Origin: Symbiodinium natans
Taxonomy: Eukaryota > Sar > Dinophyceae > Suessiales > Symbiodiniaceae
Assembly (NCBI GenBank): GCA_905221605.1
Contig: CAJNDS010000891.1
Coordinates: 329,922-393,921, forward strand
Direction: 5' to 3'
DNA: 64,000 nucleotides
The notes under the pieces are model-generated. The model searched no databases and was not told the DNA's origin. It saw nothing but the letters and a program-made list of their open reading frames with translations. The position numbers and the translations under genes are program-made. Below are positions 52,856 to 63,412 of the stretch, piece by piece. The stretch's first letter is position 1. Each line of letters starts with the position of its first letter.

Positions 52856-53163
52856 TTTTCCAAGGAAGTAAGTAGCCCACGAGCTGCCCTGATTCGCTTT
52901 TAGTAATTGTTTCGGGTACCCGCATTAATCCGCAGCCCCCCTGGCCAGGGAGCTACAAAGCCTGGAAAGCTTGGAGCTTCAAGGCTTCCCCTCAACCCTC
53001 GACCCCTAGCCGCCCTACCCCCAGCCCCCGTCCCAGACCCCAGCCCACATTATTCAGGATCCCCGAAAACCCCAAAATTGTTTTGGCGGGGGGGGGGCCC
53101 TGCACACTAAAGCGAGTCCAACATTACTCTAAATTCCCCCCTGACCCCTAAACCCTAAACCCT

Positions 53164-53255
53164 AGACGTTTGCCTCGGTGGAAGCTTTCCAAGTCTCGTG
53201 GCAGGACCGCAGGCGAGCAACCTCATCGAGCCGCAACAGCCAAGGGTCGGGACTC
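53164..53255 (-). CDS. Candidate exon
   Basis: The minus strand reads SPDPWLLRLDEVARLR and SCHETWKASTEA in G/C-biased codons; a GC donor (GAG|GCAAAC) is possible. The acceptor is unclear. Confidence 0.42.
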
Positions 53256-53639
53256 AACCTTTAAACCCTGAACCCTAAACCCCAAACCCTAAACCCTAAA
53301 CCCCAAACCCTAAACCCCAAACCCTAAACCCTGAACCCTAAACCCTCAACCCTAAACCCCCTTTGAGGGACCTAGCGTTTAGGGGTTTCGCCTTGGATGC
53401 CAGTAACCTGCTGCTACCTCTTGAATGTGCCTTAACTCTAAACCCTAAACCCCAGAGTAACAAATCGAGGGTGCCCCTCGAAACCGTGAAGGTGATACTT
53501 CCGGAAAATAAGTGGGCTTCATGCCCAGAAACCTCGAACCCCAAACCCTGAAAATCCTAAGCCCCAAACCCTGAACCCTCAACCCTGAGAATCCTACGCC
53601 CTGAACCCTGGACCCTAACCCTGAGCCCTGAACCCCGAA

Positions 53640-53752
53640 CCCCGAGCCCTCAACTAAACCCTAAACCCTAAACCCTAAACCCTAAACCCTAAACCCTAAA
53701 CCCTAAACCCTAAACCCTAAACCCTAAACCCTAAACCCTAAACCCTAAACCC
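53640..53752 (-). repeat. CCCTAAA array
   Basis: About 15 units directly downstream (on minus) of the exon donor at 53755. Confidence 0.96.
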
Positions 53753-53755
53753 CAC

Positions 53756-53827
53756 CTCCTTCGACGCGTGCTCCACGGCATGGCGCAGGGCGGCCGTGGC
53801 GGTCTGCGGCTGGGACTCGAAAGCTGC
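53756..53827 (-). CDS. Candidate 72-nt exon with both splice sites
   Basis: Minus strand: acceptor CGAACCAG, exactly 24 codons reading AAFESQPQTATAALRH and AVEHASKE, donor GTGGGG running straight into GTTTAGGG repeats. Nearly every codon ends in G or C. Phase 0 at both ends. Confidence 0.55.
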
Positions 53828-53834
53828 CTGGTTC

Positions 53835-54320
53835 GGGTTTTAGGGTTTAGGGTTTGGGGTTTAGGGTTTAGGGTTTGGGGTTTAGGGTTTAGGGTATTGG
53901 GGTTTGGGGTTTAGGGTTTGGGGTTAGGGTTTGGGGTTTGGGGTTTGGAGTTTTGGGTTTGGGGTTAGGGTTAGTGTTTGGGTTTAGGGTTTAGGGTTTA
54001 GGGTTTAGGGTTTAGGGTTTAGGGTTTAGGGTTTTAGGGTTTAGGGTTTAGGGTTTAGGGTTTAGGGTTTAGGGTTTAGGGTTTAGGGTTTAGGGTTTAG
54101 AGTTTAGGGTTTAGGGTTTGGGGTTTGGGGTTTGGGGTTTGGGGTTTAGGGCTAGGGTTTAGGGTGTAGGGTTTAGGGTTTAGGGTTTAGGGTTTAGGGT
54201 TTAGGGTTTAGGGTTTGGGGTTTGGGGTTTAGGTTTGGGGGTTTGCGGTTTAGGGCTTGGGGTTTAGGGTTTGGGGTTGGAGGTTTGGGGTTTAGGGTTT
54301 AAGGTTTGTGGTTTAGGGTC
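53835..54320 (+). repeat. Large TTTAGGG/TTTGGGG array
   Basis: About 65 units in alternating blocks of TTTAGGG and TTTGGGG, the longest repeat region of the window. Confidence 0.97.
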
Positions 54321-54726
54321 TCCCTCTCACTCTCACCCTCACACCTTTTTCCCGACCTTCGGCTGAAGTCTCCAGGTGTTAGGAGTCAGGGTTGTTTTTT
54401 TTTTAAGAGTTTAGGACTTAGGGTTTAGGGTTTAGGGTTTAGGGTTTAGGGCTTAGGGTTTAGGGTTTAGGGTTTAGGGTTTAGAGCTTACGGCTAAGGG
54501 TTTGTTCATGCAGGTGGCCGGGGGCCAACCGCAAAGCTGAAGCTCTTCAGGTCTCAGGGCTCAGGGCTTGGGGTTTAGGATTTCGGGTTTAGGGTTTAGG
54601 GGCAGGTTCAGGGTCTGAGCACTTGAGATGCACGCAAAGACTCTAAACCCTAAACCCTAAACCCCAAACCCTTAAACCCTAAACCCTTAAACCCTAAACC
54701 CTAAACCCTAAACCCTAATCCCTAAC

Positions 54727-54816
54727 CGTGCTTCTTGTTTCTCATGAGGTTCGCGGTCTGCGTGCGTGAGAATCTTTGTCACGTCTTCGTCACGCTGCCT
54801 ATGAGCTTGAGTTGGC
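54727..54816 (-). CDS. Candidate exon, charged
   Basis: Minus strand: acceptor AGAGACTTCAG, then PTQAHRQRDEDVTKIL and THADREPHEKQEAR, a hydrophilic helix-like stretch. The donor coincides with G|GTTAGGGATTAGGG. Confidence 0.48.
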
Positions 54817-54891
54817 CTGAAGTCTCTGTGGTTTAGGACTTAGGGCTTAGGGTTGATAGGGTTGCCCTATTTCATGGGTGTAGATCCTTCG

Positions 54892-54962
54892 GGTTTAGGG
54901 TTTAGGGTTTAGGGTTTAGGGTTTAGGGTTTAGGGTTTAGGGTTTAGGGTTTAGGGTTTAGG
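54892..54962 (+). repeat. TTTAGGG array
   Basis: Ten perfect units. Confidence 0.96.
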
Positions 54963-56082
54963 GCCTTACGCATGAGTGTTTAGGGTTCGGGGCTTCGGGA
55001 CTCAGCATCTGAGCCGAAGATCTTTGAGGGTTTAGGGTTTAGGGTTTAGGGTTTAGGGTTTAGGGTTCAGGGTTTAGGGTTTAGGGTACCCTGCAAACCC
55101 TCTGAGCCCTAAATCCTACGAACCCTATAAACCCTGAAACACCTCAGAGCGACACCAAATCCTCTAAGCGTAGTTACATCCATACTTCAGACCTTAAATG
55201 GAGGTAGGGGACCACACTTAGGGCCCATGTAACTACCCTAAGAAATCCGCGCTTCCCGTCCGACCCTCGGTACTCTGAATCCCTAAACTCGACACATCAT
55301 AGGCGCTGTGAAAGAAAACAGGGGCAGGCGGTCAGCTTCGCTGCGCACCATGCGCCAGTAGGACGAATTCGCCGAAAACAGGGGCACCCTCTTTGGGCAT
55401 TCGGGGTACCCCTATTTTGGGGAAGTGCCCATTGGGGTGCGGAGGGTTTAGAGGCTCAGATGCAGTTCCATTTCGGCCCAGAAGAGAAGGTACTGTAGCT
55501 TCTACAGTATCCCCTAAACCCGAAACCCTAAACCCTAAACCCCTATATGGTACCTTGAACTCCCTCATTGGCTAACCAAGAAGACAGGCGAATCTAAGAG
55601 GCTGCAGTGCTGTGGGAGAGAGTGGGGAAGCCGGATAGGCGAGAATCTCGGGGTTTAGGGTTTAGGGTTTAGGGTTTAGGGGCTTAGGGTCCAAGAGCTC
55701 TGGCAAGATGGCGCCTCATATTAACCCCCCATATATACTGGAATATAACTGTATAGGGGGATTTAGTGTTAAGGGTTTGGGGTTTAGGGTTTAGGGTTTG
55801 GGGAAATATTGATTAGGGGGAGGGGATGAGTGACTAGGCTTTATGGTTTGGCCCGACCCTGAAATCGGCTTTCAAGGCTCAGGAGAGTAGCTTAATCCCT
55901 AAACCCTAAACCCTAAACCCCTGAAACCCTGAACCCCTGATCCCCTGAACCCTAAAATCATGTGTTTGCAGCTTTTGAGCTGAGGGTTTTCAACAAGATC
56001 GGCTTCTGGGGCACCGGGTGTAGGGTTCAGGCTGTACGGACTCGAGCTTTGCAGAAGAAAAGGCCGGGAGGCTTTGGGCTTG

Positions 56083-56150
56083 TAGGGTTTAGGGTTTAGG
56101 GTTTAGGGTTTAGGGTTTAGGGTTTAGGGTTTAGGGTTTAGGGTTTAGGA
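56083..56150 (+). repeat. TTTAGGG array
   Basis: About nine perfect units. Confidence 0.95.
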
Positions 56151-56184
56151 CTATGCCGAGTTATGCGTTTTGGGACCGACTCAC

Positions 56185-56262
56185 TCGGACTGCTTCGCGA
56201 GATTCTCGTAGGCCTTGTTGACGGCCTGGGAAATTTGGTCCTCCGCCAAGGGCAAAACGGGT
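56185..56262 (-). CDS. Candidate exon with GTGAGT donor
   Basis: The minus strand reads LPLAEDQISQAVNKAY and ENLAKQS, followed by the consensus donor GTGAGT at 56179-56184. Codons mostly G/C-ending. The 5' boundary runs into telomere-like GGGTTTA complement, so the acceptor is uncertain. Confidence 0.5.
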
Positions 56263-56411
56263 TTAGGGTAGGGGGGCTAGGGTTTAGGGGGATTAGGGAT
56301 TAGGGTTTAGGGTTTAGGGTTTAGGGCGTCATCGCAGCTTGAGCTCCTTGGGGACGAAGGAGCCCTGAGTTGCCTAGGCCCTTGGGACAATTTCCCGGGA
56401 TTAAGAGGACT

Positions 56412-56525
56412 AGGTTTAGGGTTTAGGGTTTAGGGTTTAGGGTTTAGGGTTTAGTGTTTAGGGTTTAGGGTTGAGGGTTGAGGGTTTAGGGTTTAGGGTT
56501 GAGGGTTGAGGGTTGAGGGTTTGGG
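56412..56525 (+). repeat. TTTAGGG/TTGAGGG array
   Basis: About 16 units with two TTGAGGG sub-blocks. Confidence 0.95.
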
Positions 56526-57372
56526 TAGAAGTTAGGTTTCACAGCGAGGCTTCCCAGCAAGTTTGCATAGAGGGAACCTAGACAAAGACGTGTAATAATT
56601 AGGGCTTGGGGGTTTAGGGTTTAGGGTTTAGGGTTTAGGGTTTGGGGTTTAGGGTTTAGGGTTTAGGGTTTAGGGTTTAGGATGTTGGGGCGGAGCTGTA
56701 GTCGTGTACTGCAAAGGCTCATGAGTTTATGGTACTGTTTTTTTTGTTGATGTGTCTCCTCCGCAGAAGACACCTCCAACAGCCTCTTCGTGCGCCGCTT
56801 GTGGTTGAAAATAAGGGAGCGTATGTAGATGTACCTTCGGCGTCGTCACGACGAGCATCAACCCTTTGCCCCTTCAAACCCTCATGAAAGGGAATGATTA
56901 TAGGGTTCTTCAGAGTGGGGGGTTTCAAGGGGAGGCATGAAACCCAAGGTTCCCTAATACTCCCCTAAACCCTAAACCCTAAACCCGAAACCCTACGGTT
57001 CCCTAGGTACCTACCTCCCATGAACCCCCCTCCCTTAAAAACCCCATAGAATGAGGGCCCACCCTTGCTTTAAACCCTTGGAAAATTATTTAGGGTTCAG
57101 GGTTCAGGGTTCAGGGTTTAGGGTTTCGTGTTTGGGGTTTAGGGATTAGGGAATACTTATTGGAGCACCCTTCCCAGCTTTGAGCTTTCCCCTGCGACTG
57201 GTTGAATTCACTTTGTGTTTATCTCTCGCTTCTGCTAAGACGCAGTCACAGCTTTCCTTGTCAGATGCCCGTGGGTGCATGACAGACTAGCAGCAAAAAA
57301 GGGAATACTTATTAACAGGTTCCCTTACAAAAAAAAGAAGTGGAACTAAAGAAATCCCCTAGCACAACCCCA

Positions 57373-57578
57373 GTATGTAGGTGCATGGATCCTCAAAACC
57401 CAGGGCTCCAAGTGTACGAGTAAGACCTACGTTGTAAAGAATACCTGCTTTGGGCTATTTGGAGCCTTAGGGAAAGGGTGTCGGCCCGGTATGTAGCTGC
57501 ATGGATCCTCAAAACCCTAAACCCTAAACCCTAAACCCTAAACCCTAAACCCTAAACCCTAGAAGGGTGTCGGTCAGG
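57373..57578. repeat. Overlapping direct duplications around a CCCTAAA array
   Basis: A 29-bp unit (GTATGTAGGTGCATGGATCC, TCAAAACCC) occurs at 57373-57401 and 57489-57517; after the second copy AAAACCC continues as CCCTAAA repeats. AAGGGTGTCGG also occurs on both sides (57474 and 57563). Confidence 0.85.
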
Positions 57579-57647
57579 TCACACCACGCCGAGGAAGCTC
57601 ACGATGGCTGTGAAGAAGCAGATGGAGGCGACTGGCTCCTGCATCAG
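57579..57647 (-). CDS. Candidate terminal exon, hydrophobic helix
   Basis: Minus strand: acceptor CCTTAATAAGCAG, then LMQEPVASICFFTAIV and SFLGVV, then TGA; nearly every codon G/C-ending. A hydrophobic stretch of about 17 residues just before the stop suggests a membrane helix at the C-terminus. Confidence 0.5.
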   Translation of the reverse strand: MMQEPVASICFFTAIVSFLGVV

Positions 57648-57810
57648 CTGCTTATTAAGGCTAGTGCTTATAGACGGTTTAGGGTTTAGGGTTTAGGGTT
57701 TAGGGTTTAGAGCTTCGGGAATGGAGCTGAGGGTGACCTTAAACAGGTGCACGGCTTCCAGAACAAAAACAGGGGATTGGGGGCTGCTATCCTTTGAAGC
57801 AAGCTTGAAC

Positions 57811-58177
57811 GGCTTCCTCGGGGGGGGGGGGGGAGCGCAGGACCGGAGGACCAAAGGACCAGAGCCAGAGCACCACCAGAGCACCACAGGACCGGAGGAC
57901 CACAGGACCAGAGGACCGGAGGGCCAGAGGACCAGAGCACCACATGACCAGAGGACCACAGGACCAGAGGACCACAGGAGCCACACCTGGGAGAAAACAA
58001 AGGGCGCGCCACACCTAGGAAAAAAAGGGCCCGCTACACCCAGGAAAAAAACAACACCGGATCCGATATATACCATATGGAATAAAGCAAACATATTATA
58101 TGAACAATTTGTATTAAGTAAAAGAGACAATAAGTTATATTGCATAATCTAGATTCTGGTGTTTATATATATATACA

Positions 58178-58208
<31 letters not shown>

Positions 58209-58510
58209 TGTATATTGTATGTTGTATGATTTTGCATTGTCTATTACATAATATGTCATGTATAATGTATAATATGTTGTATACATATATAATATGTAAT
58301 ATGTCATATGTAAGATGTAAATATGACATATACTAAGAGAATGACATATATGTATGTATGTATGTATATATATATATACATATACATACATTCATATATA
58401 GGACCCGAAGGACCAAGGCAGACCAGAGGACCGGAGGACCAGGGGACCACAAGACCAGGGGACCAGGCGACCAGGGGACCACGGGACCAGAGGACCAGAC
58501 CGGTGGGCCG
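57811..58510. repeat. GGACCACAGGACCAG minisatellite around a TA-rich core
   Basis: After a poly-G tract, irregular GGACCAGAGGACCACA units fill 57837-57985 and recur, same orientation, at 58403-58505. Between them are three CACACCTAGGAAAAAA units and a TA-rich stretch (58060-58400). Long frames on both strands here reflect the repeat. Confidence 0.85.
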
Positions 58511-58840
58511 CATAGGTTTCTTTTTGATGCTTATTACTTTATAAATTGATCCCCATTGTTTTTTTATTGATCCCGAATATTTTTCTTGATCCCTGCGCCG
58601 CTTTAGCGTGCGATCATCCCATCTCGTCGCGTGCCGCGCGGAAGACCCAAAAGCCTCCACCCTAAGCCTCAGAACCCCAACCCCTCAAAACCCCTAAGCC
58701 CCCAAAACCCTAAGACCCCAAAGGCTTGGGGCTTAGGGGTTAGGGTTGAGGGTTTGGGGAAGTCCTAAACCCCGAGAGGTCCTCGTTGGAGACAACCGCA
58801 GCCAAAGGAATTGAGATGCCACCGCAGAGAAGGCAAATCA

Positions 58841-58970
58841 CAATAAATACCTGACACTCTCTTAGTAGCCCAGTTAGGGTTTAGGGTTTAGGGTTTAGGG
58901 TTTAGGGTTTAGGGTTTAGGGTTTAGGGTCTAGGGTCTAGGGTTTAGGGCAATAAATACCTGACACTTTC
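58841..58970. repeat. 21-bp direct repeats flanking a TTTAGGG array
   Basis: CAATAAATACCTGACACT plus three bases occurs at 58841-58861 and 58950-58970 (20 of 21 identical), with 12 TTTAGGG-type units and AGTAGCCCAG between. Confidence 0.9.
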
Positions 58971-58974
58971 TAGA

Positions 58975-59091
58975 AGGAGGGGCCCCGTTACTATACTAAC
59001 TATAGTTGAGGGACTTACAAACTAAGTTAGGATCCTTATAACCCAATTTAGGGTCCTTATAACTCTACTTATAACTAGGGGGTCCCCTCCT
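58975..59091. mobile_element. Family F9 hairpin element
   Basis: AGGAGGGGCCCCGTTACTAT to ACTAGGGGGTCCCCTCCT; partner of 11263-11378 in the inverted orientation. Confidence 0.76.
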
Positions 59092-59292
59092 TGTAGGGGT
59101 GTTTAAGGTTTAGGGCCCTTAGGGTTGAGGGTTTAGGGCCCTTTTCTTGTGGAGGTTGGTTACTTTATAAGGGAACCTTGAACGAACCTTGAACCAAAAA
59201 AAGGTAAAGGGTACCACTGCGCTACCAAGCTGACGCTTTCTAGGAGTGTTTGAGGTTTAGGGTCTCGGGTCTAGGCTTTGGGGTTTGGGGGA

Positions 59293-59445
59293 CTTTGGGT
59301 AGCTGCATGGTCCCTTAATGTGGGCCCTTACAAGGGGATCCCTAACAGATGCCTTAACTACACTCTACAACCCAAGGGCCCATACTTCAGAACCCTTCAA
59401 AGGAGGTAAGGGAGGATATTTAAGGGCCCACGACTTCCCTCAGAC
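59293..59445. mobile_element. Family F5 hairpin element
   Basis: GGGTAGCTGCATGGTCCCTT to AAGGGCCCACGACTTCCCTC, uninterrupted. Confidence 0.7.
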
Positions 59446-60189
59446 ACTTACTTGGAAGGAACCTAGGAAACTCAAAAAAGAGGGTATCGCCTTGGGTTTA
59501 GGGTTTCGGGCTTACCCCCTTAAAAAAATAAGTACTACGGAAGGTGGGGAGGGGGGGGGGGTGGGGAGTAGGCGTTGGGGGTAGGAAGCAACCCCAAACC
59601 CTAAGGGTAGGAGGTAGGGGGGGGGGGGGGTAGAGGGTAGGGGGGTACCAATTCTAGGAGCTCATTGGTGGCTTTAGGCTTTGCGTGTTTAGGGTTTAGG
59701 GTTTAGGGGGTTTAGGCTTTAGGGTAAAGAACCAAAGACAAGTCTCCGGGGGGCCGCATCAATGTAATGCTGACCAAACTTTAGACCCTAAGCCCTATAA
59801 ACCCTGAACTCCCCAAGAACCCTAAACTCCACACCAGAACCCCATGGACCCCACGACCCCAAATTACAAAAACTCAAACAACCCTGAACCCTAAACCCTA
59901 AACCCTAAACCTTAAACACCCCAAGAAGCCCCCCCAGCTAAGGGATGTAAGGGGCCACCCCAAGAAGGGACCCTGGATCTCTTTTAGGGTTTAGGGTTTA
60001 GGGCATAGGATTCAGGGCTTAGGGTTTGGGATCTTATCCCCCTTCATACCCCCTATAAATACCTTCTTTAGATTCTGTATACCTAAGCAGCCCCCTACGT
60101 TGCCCCTAAGGTCCCTAAACCCTAAACCCTAAACCCCTAAATATCCCTTCTACGAACCCTGAGCATCCATGATCTAAGGCAAAATCTCA

Positions 60190-60300
60190 TTTAGGGTTTA
60201 GGGTTTGGATTTAGGGTTTAGGGTTTAGGGTTTAGGGTTTAGGGTTTAGGGTTTAGGGTTTAGGGTTTAGGGTTTAGGGTTTAGGGTTTAGGGTCTAGGG
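60190..60300 (+). repeat. TTTAGGG array
   Basis: About 15 units. Confidence 0.96.
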
Positions 60301-60312
60301 TACCTTGGACCA

Positions 60313-60537
60313 TGAAGGTTGCACCCCTTGGTTCTGTGGAACCTTTTTCTTTAATCCTCACGGTAGTATAAGGGCCATCTTCGGAGTAATATAGGGGCCT
60401 TAATGATTAGAACACAGTTCTCGGGGGTCATTATAGTATATTTATAGAGGAGCCGCAAAGGAAAACGGTTACCAATCATTCCGACCCCTATAGTATATTG
60501 AGGGGACCTTTCGGGGTCACACCTTAGGGGTTTACCG
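60313..60537. mobile_element. Family F12 element with nested F13
   Basis: Ends GGTTGCACCCCTTGGTTCTG and CGGGGTCACACCTTAGGGG. The interior 60386-60493 matches family F13 at 62974-63081. Confidence 0.6.
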
Positions 60538-60594
60538 CCTGTAAATCCCTTGAATGGAGGCCCAGCAGCGTCCACTAAGGCGTGTGGATTCCTA

Positions 60595-61020
60595 GGTTTC
60601 GGGGTTTTGGGGTTTGGGGTTTAGGGTTTGGGGCTTCGGGTTGCGGAGGTTAGGCTTTTGGGTCTTGGGGCTTAAGGCTTAGGGTTTCCGCGGGTTAGGT
60701 TTTTGGGGTTTGGGGCGCAAGGTTTCGTATTTAGGGTTTGGGAGGGGCCTGGGACTTGGGGTTGGGGCTTAAAGGTTTGGGGTTCGGGAGTTTAGGCTTC
60801 TGGGGCTAGGGGCTTGAGGTTTGGGGTTTAGGAGCTTAGGTTTTTGGGGCTTGAGGCCCGGGGCTTGTGCTTTGGGGCTTGGGGCTAAGCTTTAGGGTTT
60901 AGGGTTTAGGGTTTAGGGTTTAGGGTTTAGGGTTTAGGGTGTAGGAGTTCAAGTTTTGGGGGGCTTGGAGCTGAAGGTTTCGGGCTTGGTGGTGTGGGCT
61001 TAAGGTTTAGGGTTTAAGGC
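60595..61020 (+). repeat. Highly degenerate TTTGGGG/TTTAGGG region
   Basis: GGGGTTTAGG-like units with frequent GGCTTGGGG substitutions throughout, with one pure block at 60895-60945. Confidence 0.88.
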
Positions 61021-61147
61021 GTTGGTGCAGGGAACGACCCAGGAACCTCGGCTTGGGGTTTAGGGTTTAGGGTTTAGGGTTTAGGGTTCAGGGTTCAGGG
61101 TTCAGGGTTCAGGGTTCAGGGTTTAGGGTTTAGGATTTAGGGTTGGG

Positions 61148-61206
61148 GGTGTTGTTCTTCCGCCCGACATGGCCACTTGGGCTAGAACTTTGCCATGTCC
61201 ATTTCC
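61148..61206 (-). CDS. Candidate exon
   Basis: Minus strand: acceptor TTTTTCTTAGTAG, then GNGHGKVLAQVAMSGG and RTTPP. Degenerate arrays on both sides. Confidence 0.36.
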
Positions 61207-61396
61207 CTACTAAGAAAAATCCCTAAACCCCGAACCCTTCGTGAAGGCCGGGGGAGCTTCAGGCCAAGAAAGGACCAAAGCCCGAAAACAGGCAGAGTTT
61301 GGGCTTTCGGTGGGGTTTAGGGTTTAGGGTTTAGGGTTTAGGGTTTAGGGTTTAGGGTTTAGGGTTTAGGGTTTAGGGTTTAGGGTTCAAGGCGCA

Positions 61397-61497
61397 TGTA
61401 GGTTTCGAACAGTGGGCCAATTGCAACACACTGAAGCGACCAGGAGTCAGTTGCATGAAGAAGATAAAGTCGTCCGCGTCATTCACGAAAGACCTTG
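61397..61497 (-). CDS. Candidate exon
   Basis: Minus strand: acceptor GGGGTTCAG, then RSFVNDADDFIFFMQL, TPGRFSVLQLAH and CSKPTCA. Open to the adjoining array. Mixed hydrophobic and acidic composition. Confidence 0.42.
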
Positions 61498-61719
61498 CTG
61501 AACCCCCTAGAGACCCAAAAACTACACTCAAACACATGAAAACCGTAACAACCCTAAAGCCCTAAAGGCCCCAAAATCCATACAGCCCTACAAAACCCTA
61601 AGACCCCGAAACCCAACCCTAAACCCTAAACCCATAAAGCAAAAAAAACCCTCTGGGCGGGACCTTCGGGGTAAGGCCACTCTAATTTGGGGTTCAAGTT
61701 GCAGGGAACCCTAAACCCT

Positions 61720-61853
61720 ACTTGGAGGTCGGGGGGACTGAGTAAGTAGATAGTAAGTAGACTGATAAGTACCCTAAAAGGGACCCTGATTGGAGTTATC
61801 CTACTTCTAACTCCATTAGAGAACTACTTACTAAGTCCTCCTACCCTCCAAGT
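61720..61853. mobile_element. F1-like hairpin element in telomeric DNA
   Basis: ACTTGGAGGTCGGGG to CCTCCTACCCTCCAAGT with paired AGTAAGTAG/CTACTTACT. Flanked by TAAACCC on both sides, compatible with insertion into a CCCTAAA block and a 7-8 bp duplication. Confidence 0.62.
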
Positions 61854-62576
61854 AAACCCCAAACCCTAATCCCTCCACCCCAAACCCTAAACCCTAAACC
61901 ATAACCTTCTACCGCTCGGGAGGTCAGGGGCCTCTGCGCCTCCAGGGTTAAGCCGCAGGTCCAGGCCAAAGAACCCTCCAAAACCGCAAACCCTTTTGGG
62001 ACTCTCTATAGGATGGGCCGGTTTGGGGGGTTTAGGGTTTAGGGTTTGGGGTTTTGAAGGATCGTCTACGGGCGGTAACTACGTAGCACTGTTTTGGACT
62101 TGCAGGCTGTGAGCTTAAGGCCTGCGGAATCACACAACTACAGGGAACCTACGCCCTTGTATTAAGGGGGGTTCTTAGTAGGGAATCTAAACTGGAAGAG
62201 AACAACTACTGGAGATGTGACCTCGGCTACACACTGTACAGACGAATAAAGCAGGAAGATGTTCACAAGAGCTTAGGGTTTAGGGTTTAGGGATATGGGG
62301 GTTTCCCCGAAATGAGGGGTACCTTGTTGCGCTCCTTATTTAAGGGAATCCTACTATTTAGGGGCACTATATTTGGGGTCCCTTGTTTTCGAAAAAACCC
62401 CCATATATCAAAGGCTCCGTGTGATAATGGGATCCCCACAAGAAACCACTTTTTCTCTAACCGTTAACCCGAAACCCGAAACCGAAACCCGAAACCCAAA
62501 ACCCGAAACCCTAAACCCTCAACCCTCAACCCTCAACCCTCAACCCTAAACCCTAAACCCTAAACCCTAAGCCGCC

Positions 62577-62651
62577 CTTTTGCAGGCAAGAGCGCTGCAT
62601 GTGGATCAGCAGGAGGATCGTAAGGATGACAGTCAAGAGGCCGAAGATCCT
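62577..62651 (-). CDS. Candidate exon, transmembrane helix
   Basis: Minus strand: acceptor CCGCAGCAG, then RIFGLLTVILTILLLI and HMQRSCLQKGG with G/C-ending codons. A run of about 15 hydrophobic residues followed by basic ones is typical of a membrane helix. No plus frame competes. Confidence 0.52.
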
Positions 62652-62659
62652 CTGCTGCG

Positions 62660-62815
62660 GCTAAGGTTTAGGGTTTAGGGTTCAGGGTTCAGGGTTCAGG
62701 GTTCAGGGTTTAGGGTTTAGGGTTTAGGGTTTAGGGTTTAGGGTTTAGGGTTTAGGGTTTAGGGTTTAGGGTTTAAGGTTTAGGGTTTAGGGCTAGGGTT
62801 TAGGGCTGAGGGCTT
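62660..62815 (+). repeat. TTTAGGG array with TTCAGGG block
   Basis: About 22 units; TTCAGGG repeated four times near the left end. Confidence 0.96.
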
Positions 62816-62867
62816 AGGAATCAGGGCTTCGGGTACGGCGGCCGCGGTTGAAGGCTGGCCAAGACAG

Positions 62868-62892
62868 CTCTCTCTCTCTCTCTCTCTCTCTG
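62868..62892. repeat. (CT)n microsatellite
   Basis: About 12 CT units with one G. Confidence 0.95.
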
Positions 62893-62973
62893 TCTCAAAG
62901 CTGGAGAGAGATGATGAAAGTTCTGCACCATCCTTGCAGACCAAATGAACCCTGAGATTGTCGTCATATACCC

Positions 62974-63081
62974 CAATATAGGGGCCTGAATAATTCGAAT
63001 ATGGTTCTGGGGGGTTTAATATCGTTTCATTATATAGGGACCCTAAGGGGATACTCGTAGTAATTATTCCGACCCCTATAT
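62974..63081. mobile_element. Family F13 element, uninterrupted copy
   Basis: AATATAGGGGCCTGAATAAT to AATTATTCCGACCCCTATATT, an inverted pair. Contains the site GGGGGGTTTAATATCG used for comparison with 63657-63797. Confidence 0.65.
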
Positions 63082-63222
63082 TCTACTACTCTAACCCCTA
63101 TTGAAGCACATGAGCCATGAACCCCTTTTAGGGCCCAATTCGTCCTTAAGGATGAAGTGTTCCAAGCGTGCAGCGGAAAGCCGTCAACGATGCTGATCAC
63201 ACAAAAGCGCACCGTGTGACAG

Positions 63223-63300
63223 AAGGTTTAGGGTTTAGGGTTTAGGGTTTAGGGTTTAGGGTTTAGGGTTTAGGGTTTAGGGTTTAGGGTTTAGGGTTCA
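63223..63300 (+). repeat. TTTAGGG array
   Basis: Eleven perfect units. Confidence 0.96.
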
Positions 63301-63313
63301 GTGATGCAAACAG

Positions 63314-63412
63314 CTAGAAAGTGGCAGCAGAAAAGCAAGGAACCAACGAAACGAAGAGCAAGCCAACGACGCACACCACACCCGATCGCAAGCGTGCGCT
63401 CGCAAACCCAAG
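63314..63412 (-). CDS. Candidate exon, hydrophobic helix
   Basis: Minus strand: acceptor GGGGGGCAG, then LGFASARLRSGVVCVV and GLLFVSLVPCFSAATF to TAG. The plus strand has a 52-codon ATG frame (KEPTKRRASQRRTPHP), so strand is uncertain; the acceptor and neighbouring hydrophobic exons favour minus. Confidence 0.35.
   Translation of the reverse strand, partial: LGFASARLRSGVVCVVGLLFVSLVPCFSAATF

Noticed and set aside
57693-58152. Frames of 140-150 codons on both strands
   Set aside because: They follow the GGACCACAGGACCAG minisatellite, and several overlapping frames are open at once.
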